Source of the DNA: Clostridia bacterium
Lineage (GTDB): Bacteria > Bacillota > DSM-12270 > Thermacetogeniales > Thermacetogeniaceae
DNA length: 35,533 nt
NCBI GenBank assembly: GCA_902812385.1
Contig: CADDZD010000018.1
Span: 1 to 35,533 of the forward strand
Direction: 5' to 3'
Shown: piece after piece, positions 15,999-24,978 of the stretch
Layout of the letters: each line of letters begins with the position of its first letter
How positions within the stretch are numbered: position 1 is the first letter of the stretch
Translations under genes and position numbers: made by a program
The notes under the pieces: generated by a model
What the model was told of the DNA's origin: nothing
Database searches by the model: none
Seen by the model: only the letters and a program-made list of their open reading frames with translations

Positions 15999-17411
15999 AT
16001 GGAAAAATATTGTTCCATTTTTCTTGACGAGACAAGATGCACGGGGTGCACCAACTGTATTAAGCGGTGCCCTACCGAAGCAATTCGAGTTCGTGAGGGA
16101 AAGGCGAAAATCTTCCCGGAACTTTGCATAAACTGCAGTGAATGTGTCAGGATCTGCCCGAACCGTGCCCCGGTTCCCCAGGCGGATTCCAAAGAAATAC
16201 TGTCAAACTACAGGTACAAGATCGCACTGCCCGATCCGGCCATTTTTGCCCAGTTTAAAACGAAGTACACCCCTCACCAGATCCTGGCCGCCATTGCTGC
16301 CGTGGGTTTCGACGGTGTCTACGAAGTAGCCCGGGCAGCAGATGAAGTGAGTGTCGCCATTCGTGAATTCATAGCCGATCATAAGGAAGAGGGGCCGTGG
16401 ATCTCTTCTTCGTGTCCGGCTGTAGTTCATCTAATTCAACTGCGCTTCCCCACTTTAACCGAACAGATTTTGCCCATTCTTTCGCCGGTCGAGATTGCCG
16501 CCAGGCGGGCCAAAGAGGAAGCGGCGTTGCAGGCGAACATACCAAGGCAGGAGATCGGATGTTTCTACCTCACACCATGCCCTGCCCAGGTGGCCGCAAT
16601 CCGCTCCCCTTATTTCCTGGAAAAGTCCAATGTGGATGGAGCCCTGGCTATTTCCAGTCTTTACAGCGAACTGCGGGTTAAACTCGCCAAACTCGAGAAG
16701 CAAGAAGAATCCCCGGTAAAGGCAACCTCTCTGGGACTCGCCTGGGGCCGGATCGGCGGCCAGACAAAGGCTGTTCAAGCAGATAACTTTCTGACCCTGG
16801 ACGGTGTTTTTAACCTGCTGGAACTGTTGGAGGAAATCGAACTGGACAGGTTCAACAACAATGTGGATTTTCTCGAATGCCAGAACTGCCAGGGAGGGTG
16901 CGTTGGGGGCATTTTTACAGCCGAAAATCCCTTTGTAGCAAGGGTTACCCTGCGGCGCATGACCAACAAACTGCCCGCAAAATTCGAGCCCGGGCACGAG
17001 GAAAGGATAAGGCAATACTACCGGGAAGGCTTTTACAACGCGGAAAAAAAGGTAGAACCTTACTGCATTATGAGCCTTGACCAGGACATTTCCAAAGCCA
17101 TCTACATGGTGGAACAGTCCGAAAAAATTCTCAAGCACCTGCCCGGACTTGACTGCGGAGCCTGTGGCTCCCCCACCTGCCGCACCCTTGCAGAGGATAT
17201 TGTGCGCGGTTTGGCTTCAGAAACCGACTGCATGTTCATTCTCAGGGAAAAGGTACAGTCCCTCGCCGAGCAGATGCTTTCCCTCGCCTTGAAAGTTCCT
17301 CCGGTGACGGTGGTACAGCGCCAGATCATGAAAACCCAGCAGGAAGTGCTGGAACTGGCGAAAAGGATACCGCCGCCCCTTGCCAGACGTGAACCAAAAA
17401 AGGAGGATTAG
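15999..17411 (+). CDS. Sensory-type [FeFe]-hydrogenase-like H-cluster protein (HsfB/group D-like)
   Basis: A 470-aa protein with two 4Fe-4S motifs (CTGCTNCIKRC at 14-24 and CINCSECVRIC at 43-53), a [FeFe]-hydrogenase large-subunit domain, and a C-terminal 4Fe-4S module with 'LDCGACGSPTC' (385-394). All four H-cluster cysteines are kept: C139 in SSSCPAVV, C194 in TPCPAQ, C297 and C301 in ECQNCQGGC. But the cysteine that normally precedes the first (proton transfer, TSCCP) is Ser138, and the lysine of the MPCxxK motif is replaced. This pattern, with no PAS domain and with neighbouring DRTGG, PHP and ATPase genes, points to a sensing rather than fast catalytic role. Cytoplasmic. Confidence 0.85.
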   Translation: MEKYCSIFLDETRCTGCTNCIKRCPTEAIRVREGKAKIFPELCINCSECVRICPNRAPVPQADSKEILSNYRYKIALPDPAIFAQFKTKYTPHQILAAIAAVGFDGVYEVARAADEVSVAIREFIADHKEEGPWISSSCPAVVHLIQLRFPTLTEQILPILSPVEIAARRAKEEAALQANIPRQEIGCFYLTPCPAQVAAIRSPYFLEKSNVDGALAISSLYSELRVKLAKLEKQEESPVKATSLGLAWGRIGGQTKAVQADNFLTLDGVFNLLELLEEIELDRFNNNVDFLECQNCQGGCVGGIFTAENPFVARVTLRRMTNKLPAKFEPGHEERIRQYYREGFYNAEKKVEPYCIMSLDQDISKAIYMVEQSEKILKHLPGLDCGACGSPTCRTLAEDIVRGLASETDCMFILREKVQSLAEQMLSLALKVPPVTVVQRQIMKTQQEVLELAKRIPPPLARREPKKED

Positions 17412-17414
17412 GAT

Positions 17415-17753
17415 ATGAAAGTTAAAGAGCTGGTAGCCGCTCTTGACCTGACAGTGAGAAGCGGAGCAGCAAAACTGGAGCGCGACATCACCGGCGCCTA
17501 CGTTTCAGACCTCTTAAGTGATGTTATGTCAAATGCCCGCGAAGGAAACGTATGGATCACCCTGCAGATACACCCGAACATCGTGGCAGTTGCCAGCCTG
17601 CTGAATCTGGCTGCAGTGATTGTCAGCAGAGGGGCGGAACCGGAAGAAGCAACCATAACCAAGGCCGAGGAGGAGGGAATCGTTTTGCTTACCTCACGGG
17701 AGCCCAGTTTCGAAGTGGCAGGGCAGCTCTACCGGCTTTTGCATAAAGGCTAA
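17415..17753 (+). CDS. DRTGG-domain protein (second copy)
   Basis: A 112-aa single DRTGG domain, a distant paralogue of the gene at 15033: 'ITGAYVSDLLSDVMSNAREGNVWITLQIHPNIVAVASLLNLAAVIVSRGAEP' and 'AEEEGIVLLTSREPSFEVAGQLYRLL' line up with it. ATG start three bases after the H-cluster gene's stop codon region, with AAGGAGG upstream, so it is tightly coupled to that gene. Ligand unknown. Confidence 0.85.
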   Translation: MKVKELVAALDLTVRSGAAKLERDITGAYVSDLLSDVMSNAREGNVWITLQIHPNIVAVASLLNLAAVIVSRGAEPEEATITKAEEEGIVLLTSREPSFEVAGQLYRLLHKG

Positions 17754-17770
17754 AGGCAGGTATACCCTTA

Positions 17771-18502
17771 ATGCTGACGATCACCGCCGATCTCCACATT
17801 CACACGGCTCTATCCCCCTGTGCCGAAAAAGAAATGACCCCGCAGGCCGTGCTGGCTCAGGCGGCAGCTAACGGGCTCCAGATGATCGCCATAACCGACC
17901 ATAACACGGCAATGAACACGGTTTCTTTCTGCGAAGCCGCAGCAGGAGGGACGATCTTCGTGGTTCCGGGGATGGAGGTACAAACCCGGGAAGAGGTGCA
18001 CCTGGTCTGCCTCTTCTCCACACCCCAGGAAGCCCTTGCATGGCAGGAATATATTTACAAGCATCTCCCCCCTGCCAAAAACAACGAAAGGGTATTCGGC
18101 GTTCAGCAGATCCTTAACAAGAAGGGGGAGGTGGTGGGTATCGAGGACAGGCTGCTGCTTACCTCAACCGATCTCTCGGTTGAGGAGGTGGTAAACGAGA
18201 TGAATGCCAGGCACGGCATCTGTTACCCGGCACACGTGGACAGGCCTGCTTTCAGCATAATCGGAAGCCTGGGGTTTATACCCCATGACCTGGCGATTCC
18301 CGCGGTGGAAATCTCCCGAAACATTAACCGGGAGCGGGCGGTAGCAAAATTTCCCTTTATCGATCGCTATCCCCTTCTGGGGAGTTCCGACGCTCACCGA
18401 CTTGCCGAGATCAGTCAGCCCCGCACCCGTATCTATATGGAGGAGCTTTCCTTTGCGGCTCTCATTGAAGCCTTCAAAAACCGCAGAATCGAGGTGGATT
18501 GA
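17771..18502 (+). CDS. PHP-domain metal-dependent phosphoesterase
   Basis: A 243-aa PHP protein. Metal-binding motifs are present: 'ADLHIHTALSPC' (DxHxH), 'ITDHN', 'GMEVQTREEVHLVCLF', 'YPAHVDRP' and 'GSSDAHRL'. PHP proteins hydrolyse phosphate esters, nucleotides or act in DNA repair; the substrate here cannot be read. Its fixed place beside DRTGG and H-cluster genes suggests a role in turning over a small phosphorylated signal (inference). The stop TGA is followed directly by the GTG of the next gene. Confidence 0.87.
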   Translation: MLTITADLHIHTALSPCAEKEMTPQAVLAQAAANGLQMIAITDHNTAMNTVSFCEAAAGGTIFVVPGMEVQTREEVHLVCLFSTPQEALAWQEYIYKHLPPAKNNERVFGVQQILNKKGEVVGIEDRLLLTSTDLSVEEVVNEMNARHGICYPAHVDRPAFSIIGSLGFIPHDLAIPAVEISRNINRERAVAKFPFIDRYPLLGSSDAHRLAEISQPRTRIYMEELSFAALIEAFKNRRIEVD

Positions 18503-19051
18503 GTGCGTGAGCTTTCCCTCCACATTTCCGATATCCTTGAAAATTCCAGGGTGGCCGGCGCCTCGTTGATTGAGATCAAGATCGTAGAAGACTTGAAACA
18601 AGACCGCCTCGTAATAACCGTGGCCGACAACGGAAAGGGAATAGAGAAGGAAGTGCTTGAGCGGGTCTTCGATCCTTTTTTTACCACCCGCACCTGCCGG
18701 AAGGTGGGCCTTGGCCTACCTCTCTTCAAAGCGGCTGCCCGGCGCTGCAACGGTGACGTGGAAATAACCTCCACACCCGGCAAGGGAACTACGGTTCACG
18801 CCGTCTTTCAGCACAGCCATATCGACAGGGCTCCCCTCGGCAAACTGGTGTCCAGCCTGGTCATTTTTATCGCAGGTGCGCCGGATATCGACCTGGTTTA
18901 TACCCACCACGTCGACGAAAAAGGCTTTACCTTTGACACCAGGGTGCTGCGGGAAGAGCTCGAAGGCGTTCCCTTAAACACCCCGCCAGTTCTTAACTGG
19001 ATCAGTGATTATTTAAGGGAATGCCTGCAGGAGATCGGCTCCTGTGCATAA
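18503..19051 (+). CDS. Histidine-kinase-type ATPase domain protein
   Basis: A 182-aa stand-alone GHKL ATPase: N box 'HISDILENSRVAGASLIEI', G1 'VADNGKGI', F box 'VFDPFFTTR' and G2 'KVGLGLPLFKAAARRCNGDVEITSTPGKGT'. There is no phosphoacceptor (DHp) domain; the last 75 residues are a separate unknown segment. It ends the hydrogenase-like operon. Together with the RsbW-like gene the operon has two different GHKL ATPases, so it may regulate by phosphorylation of unlinked targets. GTG start overlaps the PHP stop (TGAGTG). Confidence 0.87.
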   Translation: MRELSLHISDILENSRVAGASLIEIKIVEDLKQDRLVITVADNGKGIEKEVLERVFDPFFTTRTCRKVGLGLPLFKAAARRCNGDVEITSTPGKGTTVHAVFQHSHIDRAPLGKLVSSLVIFIAGAPDIDLVYTHHVDEKGFTFDTRVLREELEGVPLNTPPVLNWISDYLRECLQEIGSCA

Positions 19052-19117
19052 CTTTTTGCTGCGCAGCCGCCCGCACCAGGGCCTCAAAAAAGTGGTTTGC
19101 TCGGCCAGCCTGGGTCT

Positions 19118-20329
19118 TCAGGACTCTGAATCTCCCTCTTGAGCAACAGCTCTATCTGCCTTCACCGGGCCGCCTCCGCTGACATCCTGCTCCAGTTCCT
19201 GTGCCGCCGCACCCGTGTAAATTCGGGGCACCCTTTCGCTGATCATGCAGACCACCTCGTAATTGATCGTCCCCAGGTGTGCCGCTATTTCCTCCGCCGT
19301 GATCTCCTCCTCCCCCTGCCGTCCCAGGAGCACCACCTCATCATCCTGGACCACATCGGGGATGTGGGTCACATCCACCATCAGCTGGTCCATGCAGACA
19401 CGCCCGACCACCGGAGTGCGGCGGCCCTTAATCAACACCTCACCCTTGTTGGATAAGAGCCGGGAGTAACCGTCGGCATAACCCAACGGTATGGTGGCGA
19501 TGCGCCTTGGTTTGTCGGCCACATAGGTGCGCCCGTAGCTGATGCTGGCTCCCGCCGGCACCTCTTTGACAAAAGCCACCCGGGCCTTCAGGCTCATCAC
19601 CGGGATAAGCCTGACGGTGTCGTGTCGGACTTCGGCGGAGGGAAAAAGGCCGTAGATCACATTTCCGGGACGGACCAGATCCAGGTGAGTATACGGCAAA
19701 TCCAGCAGGGCTGCGGAATTGGCGCAGTGCTTCCAGCGTATATAGACACCCCTTGCCGACAACTGTTTTAAAAGCCAAACGAAACGGGTAAACTGTTCCT
19801 CCGTATAGCTCTTGTCTGCCTCATCCGCCGCTGCAAAATGGGTATAGATCCCTTCCACCTCCACACCGGGAAGATGGGCCATCCGGAAAATGGTCTCGAC
19901 GGTTTCTTTGTCCGGTGGAAAGCCGAGGCGTCCCATCCCCGTATCGATCTTGACGTGGATTTTTGCGGTCTTGCCCAAACGCTTCGCAGCCGCCGCCAGG
20001 GCGAGCGCCCCCTCCCATGTGAAGATGGTCTGGCTGATGTCGTTCGCCACGACCTCCTCCATGTCCTCATCCGGGGTGTAGCCCAGGATCACCGTTGGCG
20101 CTTTGATTCCCCTTTCACGCAGCAAAAGGGCCTCCTGCAGCAGGGCGACCCCCAGCCAACTGGCACCGTTTCGTAAGGCCGTCCTGGTTACAGGCTCGAC
20201 ACCGTGTCCGTAGCCGTTTGCCTTAACCACGACCATGATTTGGGCCCGGGGATTGGTGATCCGGCGGATTTCGCGAACATTGTGTGCTAAAGCATCGAGG
20301 TTGATTTCTGCCCAGGCAGGGCGTCTCAT
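19118..20329 (-). CDS. alr: Alanine racemase
   Basis: PLP enzyme making D-alanine for peptidoglycan. The 403-aa protein begins '[19 protein letters not shown]' and has the PLP lysine motif '[10 protein letters not shown]' (Lys near residue 36), '[13 protein letters not shown]', and '[13 protein letters not shown]' around the second active site. Slightly long, with a C-terminal tail rich in Glu and Gly. ATG start overlaps the nnrDE stop as ATGA, so the two are coupled. Confidence 0.95.
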   Translation of the reverse strand: MRRPAWAEINLDALAHNVREIRRITNPRAQIMVVVKANGYGHGVEPVTRTALRNGASWLGVALLQEALLLRERGIKAPTVILGYTPDEDMEEVVANDISQTIFTWEGALALAAAAKRLGKTAKIHVKIDTGMGRLGFPPDKETVETIFRMAHLPGVEVEGIYTHFAAADEADKSYTEEQFTRFVWLLKQLSARGVYIRWKHCANSAALLDLPYTHLDLVRPGNVIYGLFPSAEVRHDTVRLIPVMSLKARVAFVKEVPAGASISYGRTYVADKPRRIATIPLGYADGYSRLLSNKGEVLIKGRRTPVVGRVCMDQLMVDVTHIPDVVQDDEVVLLGRQGEEEITAEEIAAHLGTINYEVVCMISERVPRIYTGAAAQELEQDVSGGGPVKADRAVAQEGDSES

Positions 20330-21924
20330 TTGTTAGCGCCTCCATTTTGAGCTAATTGGTACAGATCCTTTAAAACATAAGGTATCTCTTCCAGGAGATC
20401 TCCGGCGATCAGTCCGGGCATACCCTTTCTTGAAGCTATCCGATCGGCAGCCCAGCCGTGGATGAACACTCCAGCACCTGCGGCCTGTACCGGTGTCAAA
20501 CCCTGGGCCAGCAGGCCGGCAATCAGGCCTGTCAAGACATCGCCCGTACCGCCTGTGGCCAGGCCGGGATTTCCGGTAGGGTTGATCAGAACCTCCCCAT
20601 CCGGCGCCGCAATGACCGTACGCGCCCCCTTCAAGACGACAGTAACACCCCACTCCCGGCTGGCCCGCCCGGCATTTCCGGGCCTGTCCTCCTGAACGGC
20701 CGAAACGCTCATCTCCAGCAGGCGTGCCATCTCCCCCGGGTGAGGTGTCAACACCCAGTTCTTGCGCCGGTCCTTATACCGGGGATCAAGAAGAAGACTT
20801 TTGTCTTTTGCAAGCAAATTCAAAGCATCGGCGTCAATTACGGTGGGGAGATCGACCCTTGTGAGAAGATTTTTTAAGAAAACAGCCGTCTCCGGGTGCT
20901 GTCCGAGACCGGGGCCCACCGCCAGCACCGTTACCCTGGAGAGCAGATCGTCAAGCGCGGCAAGTGCAGAAACGGAAAACCCGCCATCCGCATCAGGCGC
21001 AGGGAAGGTCATGGCTTCGGTAAGCTTGGCGGCAGCAATCGGGTAGAGGGATGCCGGTACCACTGCGGTTACAAGCCCGGCTCCGCTTCGCAAGGCTCCG
21101 TTACTGGCCAGGGTGGCAGCCCCGGTGTAGCCACGGGTTCCTCCGATCACCGCTACGTGGCCGTAATTCCCCTTGTGATGGGTGGGGAGCCGCAACGGGA
21201 GATATTTCGCCACCGTCCTTTGATCGAGCAGCGTAAATCCGCCAGCTTTCTCATCCCGCAGTTCGGGAGGAAAAGAAATGTCTCCCACCAGGACCTCGCC
21301 GGCGTATTCGGCACCGGGGTCGAGGTAAAGCCCGATCTTCGGCATCCCCATGGTAACGGTACACCTGGCCTTGATGCAAGGGCCTGCCACACGACCGGTA
21401 TCGGCCTCGAGGCCGGAAGGGAGATCCACCGCCAGCACCGGCTTGCCTGATTGATTGATTATACGTATCAGGGTGGCCAGTGGCTCCTGGGGAACTCCCC
21501 GGAACCCGGTACCGAACAGGGCGTCTATTATCAGGTCGGCCCGTTCAATGGCTCCCTGGAGCGTGTTAACTGCACCTTCGTCGAAAACCTTATATGGGAT
21601 GCCCATTGCGGCCACGATTCTTAAATTCACCGCCGCATCCCCCTGGTACGACTCCGGGAGGGCGGTCAGGAATATTTCCACTTTTGCACCCCTGTTATAA
21701 AGGTGACGGGCTACGACAAGACCGTCACCCCCGTTGTTTCCGGGCCCCGCCAAGATTAAAGCGCTTTTACCCTCAGGCCGGTGATCCCAGAACAGGTCAA
21801 GCACTGCCTGGAGAATGCTCAGCCCCGCATTCTCCATCAGGATCAGGCCGGGAATTTCGAAGCGGTAGATCGCCTCCTGGTCGAGTTGACGCATTTCAGC
21901 AGCCTTTACCAGCCTCACGGCCAT
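20326..21924 (-). CDS. nnrDE: Bifunctional NAD(P)HX epimerase / ADP-dependent NAD(P)HX dehydratase
   Basis: Repairs hydrated NAD(P)H. The N-terminal half is the NnrE (YjeF_N) epimerase: '[11 protein letters not shown]', '[22 protein letters not shown]', '[14 protein letters not shown]', '[13 protein letters not shown]'. The C-terminal half is the NnrD dehydratase, a ribokinase-like fold: '[19 protein letters not shown]', 'AVGPGLGQ', '[11 protein letters not shown]', '[12 protein letters not shown]', '[28 protein letters not shown]'. ATG at 21924 is preferred over TTG 21927 because GAGAGGG lies six bases upstream. Overlaps acpS by 29 bp and alr by 4 bp. Confidence 0.95.
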   Translation of the reverse strand: MAVRLVKAAEMRQLDQEAIYRFEIPGLILMENAGLSILQAVLDLFWDHRPEGKSALILAGPGNNGGDGLVVARHLYNRGAKVEIFLTALPESYQGDAAVNLRIVAAMGIPYKVFDEGAVNTLQGAIERADLIIDALFGTGFRGVPQEPLATLIRIINQSGKPVLAVDLPSGLEADTGRVAGPCIKARCTVTMGMPKIGLYLDPGAEYAGEVLVGDISFPPELRDEKAGGFTLLDQRTVAKYLPLRLPTHHKGNYGHVAVIGGTRGYTGAATLASNGALRSGAGLVTAVVPASLYPIAAAKLTEAMTFPAPDADGGFSVSALAALDDLLSRVTVLAVGPGLGQHPETAVFLKNLLTRVDLPTVIDADALNLLAKDKSLLLDPRYKDRRKNWVLTPHPGEMARLLEMSVSAVQEDRPGNAGRASREWGVTVVLKGARTVIAAPDGEVLINPTGNPGLATGGTGDVLTGLIAGLLAQGLTPVQAAGAGVFIHGWAADRIASRKGMPGLIAGDLLEEIPYVLKDLYQLAQNGGANK

Positions 21925-22336
21925 CAACCACCCTCTCTAAAGATAAATCCTCGCTCCTTTGAACGCCAACCGCGAGCACCACCGCACAGGCGTATGTTTT
22001 GCAGTGTGAAAGACTTACCAGGAGATTTACAATACCTTTTTTCTCCGCTAACCTGGCGGATTTTCCGGAAAGGCGAACCCGGGGTCTCCCCCCTTCCGAG
22101 ACTATTTCGATCTCCCGCCAGGGCATGATCTCATCTCCGTGCCCCTCGCTGCAGGCCTTCCGGACGGCCTCTTTCGCAGCAAAGCGCGCTGCAAAGGAAG
22201 CTGCCGGGCATCTCTTCCCCTGGCAATATGCTATCTCCTCCGAGCTAAATAAACGCTCCCGTAAACGCGGCCGCCTGGCAAGCGCTTCCTTGACCCGCTC
22301 AATTTCAATTATGTCGATGCCAATCCCTTTGTTCAC
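21896..22336 (-). CDS. acpS: Holo-[acyl-carrier-protein] synthase
   Basis: Transfers 4'-phosphopantetheine from CoA to acyl carrier protein. Typical motifs: 'GIGIDIIEIERVKEAL' with the metal-binding Asp, 'FAARFAAKEAVRKA' and 'SLSHCKTYACAVVLA'. Roughly 146 aa; the last 25 residues are an extra tail that overlaps nnrDE. Start GTG at 22336 follows AAGGTG by nine bases; GTG at 22348 is the alternative. First gene of the acpS-nnrDE-alr operon. Confidence 0.93.
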   Translation of the reverse strand: MNKGIGIDIIEIERVKEALARRPRLRERLFSSEEIAYCQGKRCPAASFAARFAAKEAVRKACSEGHGDEIMPWREIEIVSEGGRPRVRLSGKSARLAEKKGIVNLLVSLSHCKTYACAVVLAVGVQRSEDLSLERVVDGREAGKGC

Positions 22337-22383
22337 TTTTTCTTTCACCTTGCCGCACCAGGGAAATAATCCCTTCGGAAGCT

Positions 22384-22389
22384 ATTATA
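22384..22389 (-). promoter_or_regulatory. Extended -10 promoter for acpS-nnrDE-alr
   Basis: Minus strand reads TGTTATAAT: a perfect TATAAT (22384-22389) with the TG extension one base upstream. No good -35 hexamer at 17 bp, which is normal for extended -10 promoters. It lies about 48 nt before the acpS start. Confidence 0.6.
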
Positions 22390-22441
22390 ACATATTACCG
22401 GACACCCATCCTTCCGCAGTTCTTAGCAAGTGATTTCTCAC

Positions 22442-23269
22442 CTAAAAATCAGTTCTACTTAGGATATAGGCTCCCAAAAACCATAGCCCTATACCCACAA
22501 GCGAAAGATATAACAAGGAGGTAGGAAAGGACAGAGATTGTGCCACCCGGGAGTAGAAATATGCGCCGTATACCAACCGGGGAATCAGGTCAATTTGAAA
22601 ATAGGTCCGGTTGGAATTCAGAAAATGAGAGAGGATAAGCCAGCCAAAAGGAATCATTGGCACTAGATAAGCTTTGCGCAGAATAAGGGACAACGTTACC
22701 GGAATAAGAGCAAATATACTTATTGCAAAAGCTGTGTAAAGCACAAGCTTGGCACAAAAAACAAAGGGATTGGTTCCCGGGGGAATTACGTAGGTACCCA
22801 GCGTTATAAAAAAGCTTGGCGGATTAGTTGCGAACCGGCTAAAAGATGTTTCATAGGGCAGCGTTAGCAATGATACAAAAAATACAATCACCATACCCAG
22901 CAGGGTATAAATCAAACCGGCGGTGAATACGCTGGCTACCTTTGCCGTCCACCATTGGTAGCGGTTGGAACACCGGTTCAGTGTGAGCCACACCCAGTTT
23001 GATGCGATATCCCCTATTACTGTGTCTGCCACCAGAAAGACAAAGAGAAGCAGGATGACAAACCGAAAGTAAAGGTGATTAAAAAAAGTGCCGATAACAC
23101 CATCCCATATGTTCACGTGTAGCTGATAGTTTTGTATCTGATAATTTAGCTGATAACCTAGTAAGTAATCTGTGTTTAAAAATGCAACCAGGGAAAAAGC
23201 CGGAAAAACTGCCAGCCAGCGTTTTCGAAAAACCAGTTTTATTGTTTCCATCCACCATAACCCGATCAC
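22442..23269 (-). CDS. ABC-2 type transporter permease (second permease)
   Basis: A 275-aa membrane protein with about six hydrophobic segments, typical of an ABC-2 exporter permease; no close family recognised. The GTG at 23269 overlaps the ATPase stop as GTGA, so coupled translation is likely; an ATG at 23251 is a second choice. It contains a long extracytoplasmic-looking loop after the first segment ('TDYLLGYQLNYQIQNYQLHVNIWDG'). Third gene of the exporter set downstream of the secreted-protein pseudogene. Confidence 0.8.
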   Translation of the reverse strand: MIGLWWMETIKLVFRKRWLAVFPAFSLVAFLNTDYLLGYQLNYQIQNYQLHVNIWDGVIGTFFNHLYFRFVILLLFVFLVADTVIGDIASNWVWLTLNRCSNRYQWWTAKVASVFTAGLIYTLLGMVIVFFVSLLTLPYETSFSRFATNPPSFFITLGTYVIPPGTNPFVFCAKLVLYTAFAISIFALIPVTLSLILRKAYLVPMIPFGWLILSHFLNSNRTYFQIDLIPRLVYGAYFYSRVAQSLSFPTSLLYLSLVGIGLWFLGAYILSRTDF

Positions 23270-24156
23270 CGGTAAACACCATCTTTCAGCTGCGAGCATT
23301 CCAAAAAGATTGCCTCAAGATCTATAGTGGCACGCTGAATGCTTTCTATCGCAATGTCCGCGGGCAGCAGTTCGGCTAAAACCCGGGATACCGAAAGTTC
23401 GCTGTTAAGAATTCCCCTGGGGAAATCCTTGGACGGTAGTGGTCGCAGGTTATCTTTTCCTGCCCAGCGAACCAACTTATCCCAGTCGCTCTGGCTGTTA
23501 ACGCTGATTTCGATCAAATGCTGTTCGCTGCTTTGGAGATTTACCTCGCGGACGATGCTTCCGTTGCTGATTATCGCCACCCGGTGACACATGAGTTCTA
23601 TTTCATGAAGCAGGTGGCTTGCTATGATTATCCCGACTCCCTGGCTTGCCAGCCTGAAAAGCAGCTGCCGTAAATCAATGATGCCCAGAGGATCCAGTCC
23701 GTTGGTGGGCTCGTCCAATAGAAGCAGTTTTGGCTTTTCCATGATTGCCTGGGCAAGCATCAATCTCTGCTTCATCCCCAGAGAATAATTGCCTACGGCT
23801 TTTCGGTTAGCCGGATCCAATCCGACCGTTTCCATCGCCTTTCTTATTTCCTGCTCCCCGATTTTTCTCCGGATCGAGGCCAGCAGCTGAAGGTTTTGAA
23901 ATCCGCTCAAACTTGGAAGCAGGGCCGGCGTTTCTGGGAGGACGCCGATTCCCGATTCCGGTTCTGCCAACTGCACCGATCCGGCCGTAGCCGTTACGGT
24001 TCCGGAGATTATTTTCAGCAGCGTAGTTTTGCCGGCCCCATTGGGGCCGATTAACCCCAAGATCTCGCCTTCAGAGAGCGTTAAATTGATATCTCTCAAG
24101 ATAGGCTTGCGGCGAACGACTTTTTTCAACGACCTGATTTTCAGGATTTCCTTCAT
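23266..24156 (-). CDS. ABC transporter ATP-binding protein
   Basis: A 296-aa ABC ATPase of the ABC-2 exporter type (drug, lantibiotic or peptide export and immunity). Walker A 'GPNGAGKTT', signature 'YSLGMKQRLMLAQA', Walker B 'LLLLDEPTNGLDP', and the switch histidine in 'IIASHLLHEIE'. The last 80 residues are an accessory domain common in this group. Lies 13 bp after the first permease and overlaps the second. Substrate unknown; the neighbours suggest a peptide or protein made in this locus. Confidence 0.93.
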   Translation of the reverse strand: MKEILKIRSLKKVVRRKPILRDINLTLSEGEILGLIGPNGAGKTTLLKIISGTVTATAGSVQLAEPESGIGVLPETPALLPSLSGFQNLQLLASIRRKIGEQEIRKAMETVGLDPANRKAVGNYSLGMKQRLMLAQAIMEKPKLLLLDEPTNGLDPLGIIDLRQLLFRLASQGVGIIIASHLLHEIELMCHRVAIISNGSIVREVNLQSSEQHLIEISVNSQSDWDKLVRWAGKDNLRPLPSKDFPRGILNSELSVSRVLAELLPADIAIESIQRATIDLEAIFLECSQLKDGVYR

Positions 24157-24169
24157 AAATCCCTACCCC

Positions 24170-24931
24170 TCAAGAATGATCTTTCTTCAGGCTGAAGGCC
24201 ATTACAGCGAGGACGTGTACTGTAACGCTTATCGTTATCCAGTAACCTACCACCTTCAGAAATGTAAAAGAGGGCGAAGAGGACACGCCTTCATTCAGCG
24301 CCAGATAGCAGTAAGGATTAATTAAGGACATTGAGAGGGAGTATAATGCTGCAAAGTAGAGAATTGTCGGGGTGACAACAACCACGAAGATATTTTCGAT
24401 CCAAACAGAAACCAATAGCGCAATACCGCTGAAGGCCGTAGCGGCACAAACATAGATCAGCAGCAATACAAGACAGTACACCATAGGGTTGGTGGCGGCA
24501 AAGGCTTTGGCAAAATCAGCGGCATATTCCAGGATCGGGCCGGCGGGGAACAGAAGGAAGGTGGTCAGCAAAAATGTAATCAGTAATCCTCCGGTGAAAC
24601 ATATTTGCCCCACGACGCTGCCGATCGCTTTTCCGGAGATATACTGGTAAGGCAAGACTCCTCTGGACATGAAAAGCTGCACCAGGCCCAGGTGACGGTC
24701 TTCCGCCAGTATATCCCCTGTAGACAACCCGGCCAGAAAGGGAAGCGCCAGCGGCAGGATATAGCCGGTCGCAAAACTAAAGGCTTCAAATGATGTTCTT
24801 TGGGGAGTATTATATTCGAGATAGATCACAACTCCTGTGATGAGCAGGCCGATGCCCAGAATACCAAGAACTAATAGTTTTTTCTTGCCCAAAATCCTTT
24901 TCAGTTCCAGCCTGATGATATTCGTCAGCAT
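24170..24931 (-). CDS. ABC-2 type transporter permease (first permease)
   Basis: A 253-aa permease with about six membrane segments. The opening 'LTNIIRLELKRILGKKKLLVLGILGIGLLITGVVIYL' is typical of ABC-2 permeases, followed by 'LAGLSTGDILAEDRHLGLVQLFMSRGVLPYQYISGKAIGS', the cytoplasmic coupling segment seen in this family. First gene of the exporter; ATG with GAGGT upstream. A terminator (24945-24973) separates it from the secreted-protein gene, so it may depend on read-through or its own weak promoter. Confidence 0.87.
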   Translation of the reverse strand: MLTNIIRLELKRILGKKKLLVLGILGIGLLITGVVIYLEYNTPQRTSFEAFSFATGYILPLALPFLAGLSTGDILAEDRHLGLVQLFMSRGVLPYQYISGKAIGSVVGQICFTGGLLITFLLTTFLLFPAGPILEYAADFAKAFAATNPMVYCLVLLLIYVCAATAFSGIALLVSVWIENIFVVVVTPTILYFAALYSLSMSLINPYCYLALNEGVSSSPSFTFLKVVGYWITISVTVHVLAVMAFSLKKDHS

Positions 24932-24944
24932 TTCTTTACCTCTT

Positions 24945-24973
24945 TCAAAGAAAGGGGAGGGCGAGCCTCCCCT
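24945..24973 (-). terminator. Terminator between the secreted-protein gene and the ABC exporter
   Basis: Minus strand AGGGGAGG-(5 nt)-CCTCCCCT (24953-24973), an 8-bp stem followed by TTCTTT. It starts six bases after the secreted-protein stop codon. Partial termination would set a high ratio of secreted protein to exporter. Confidence 0.75.
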
Positions 24974-24978
24974 GAATT

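Noticed and set aside
16455-17138. Minus-strand open frame inside the H-cluster gene
   Set aside because: Antisense shadow of a gene with clear conserved motifs; no ribosome site.
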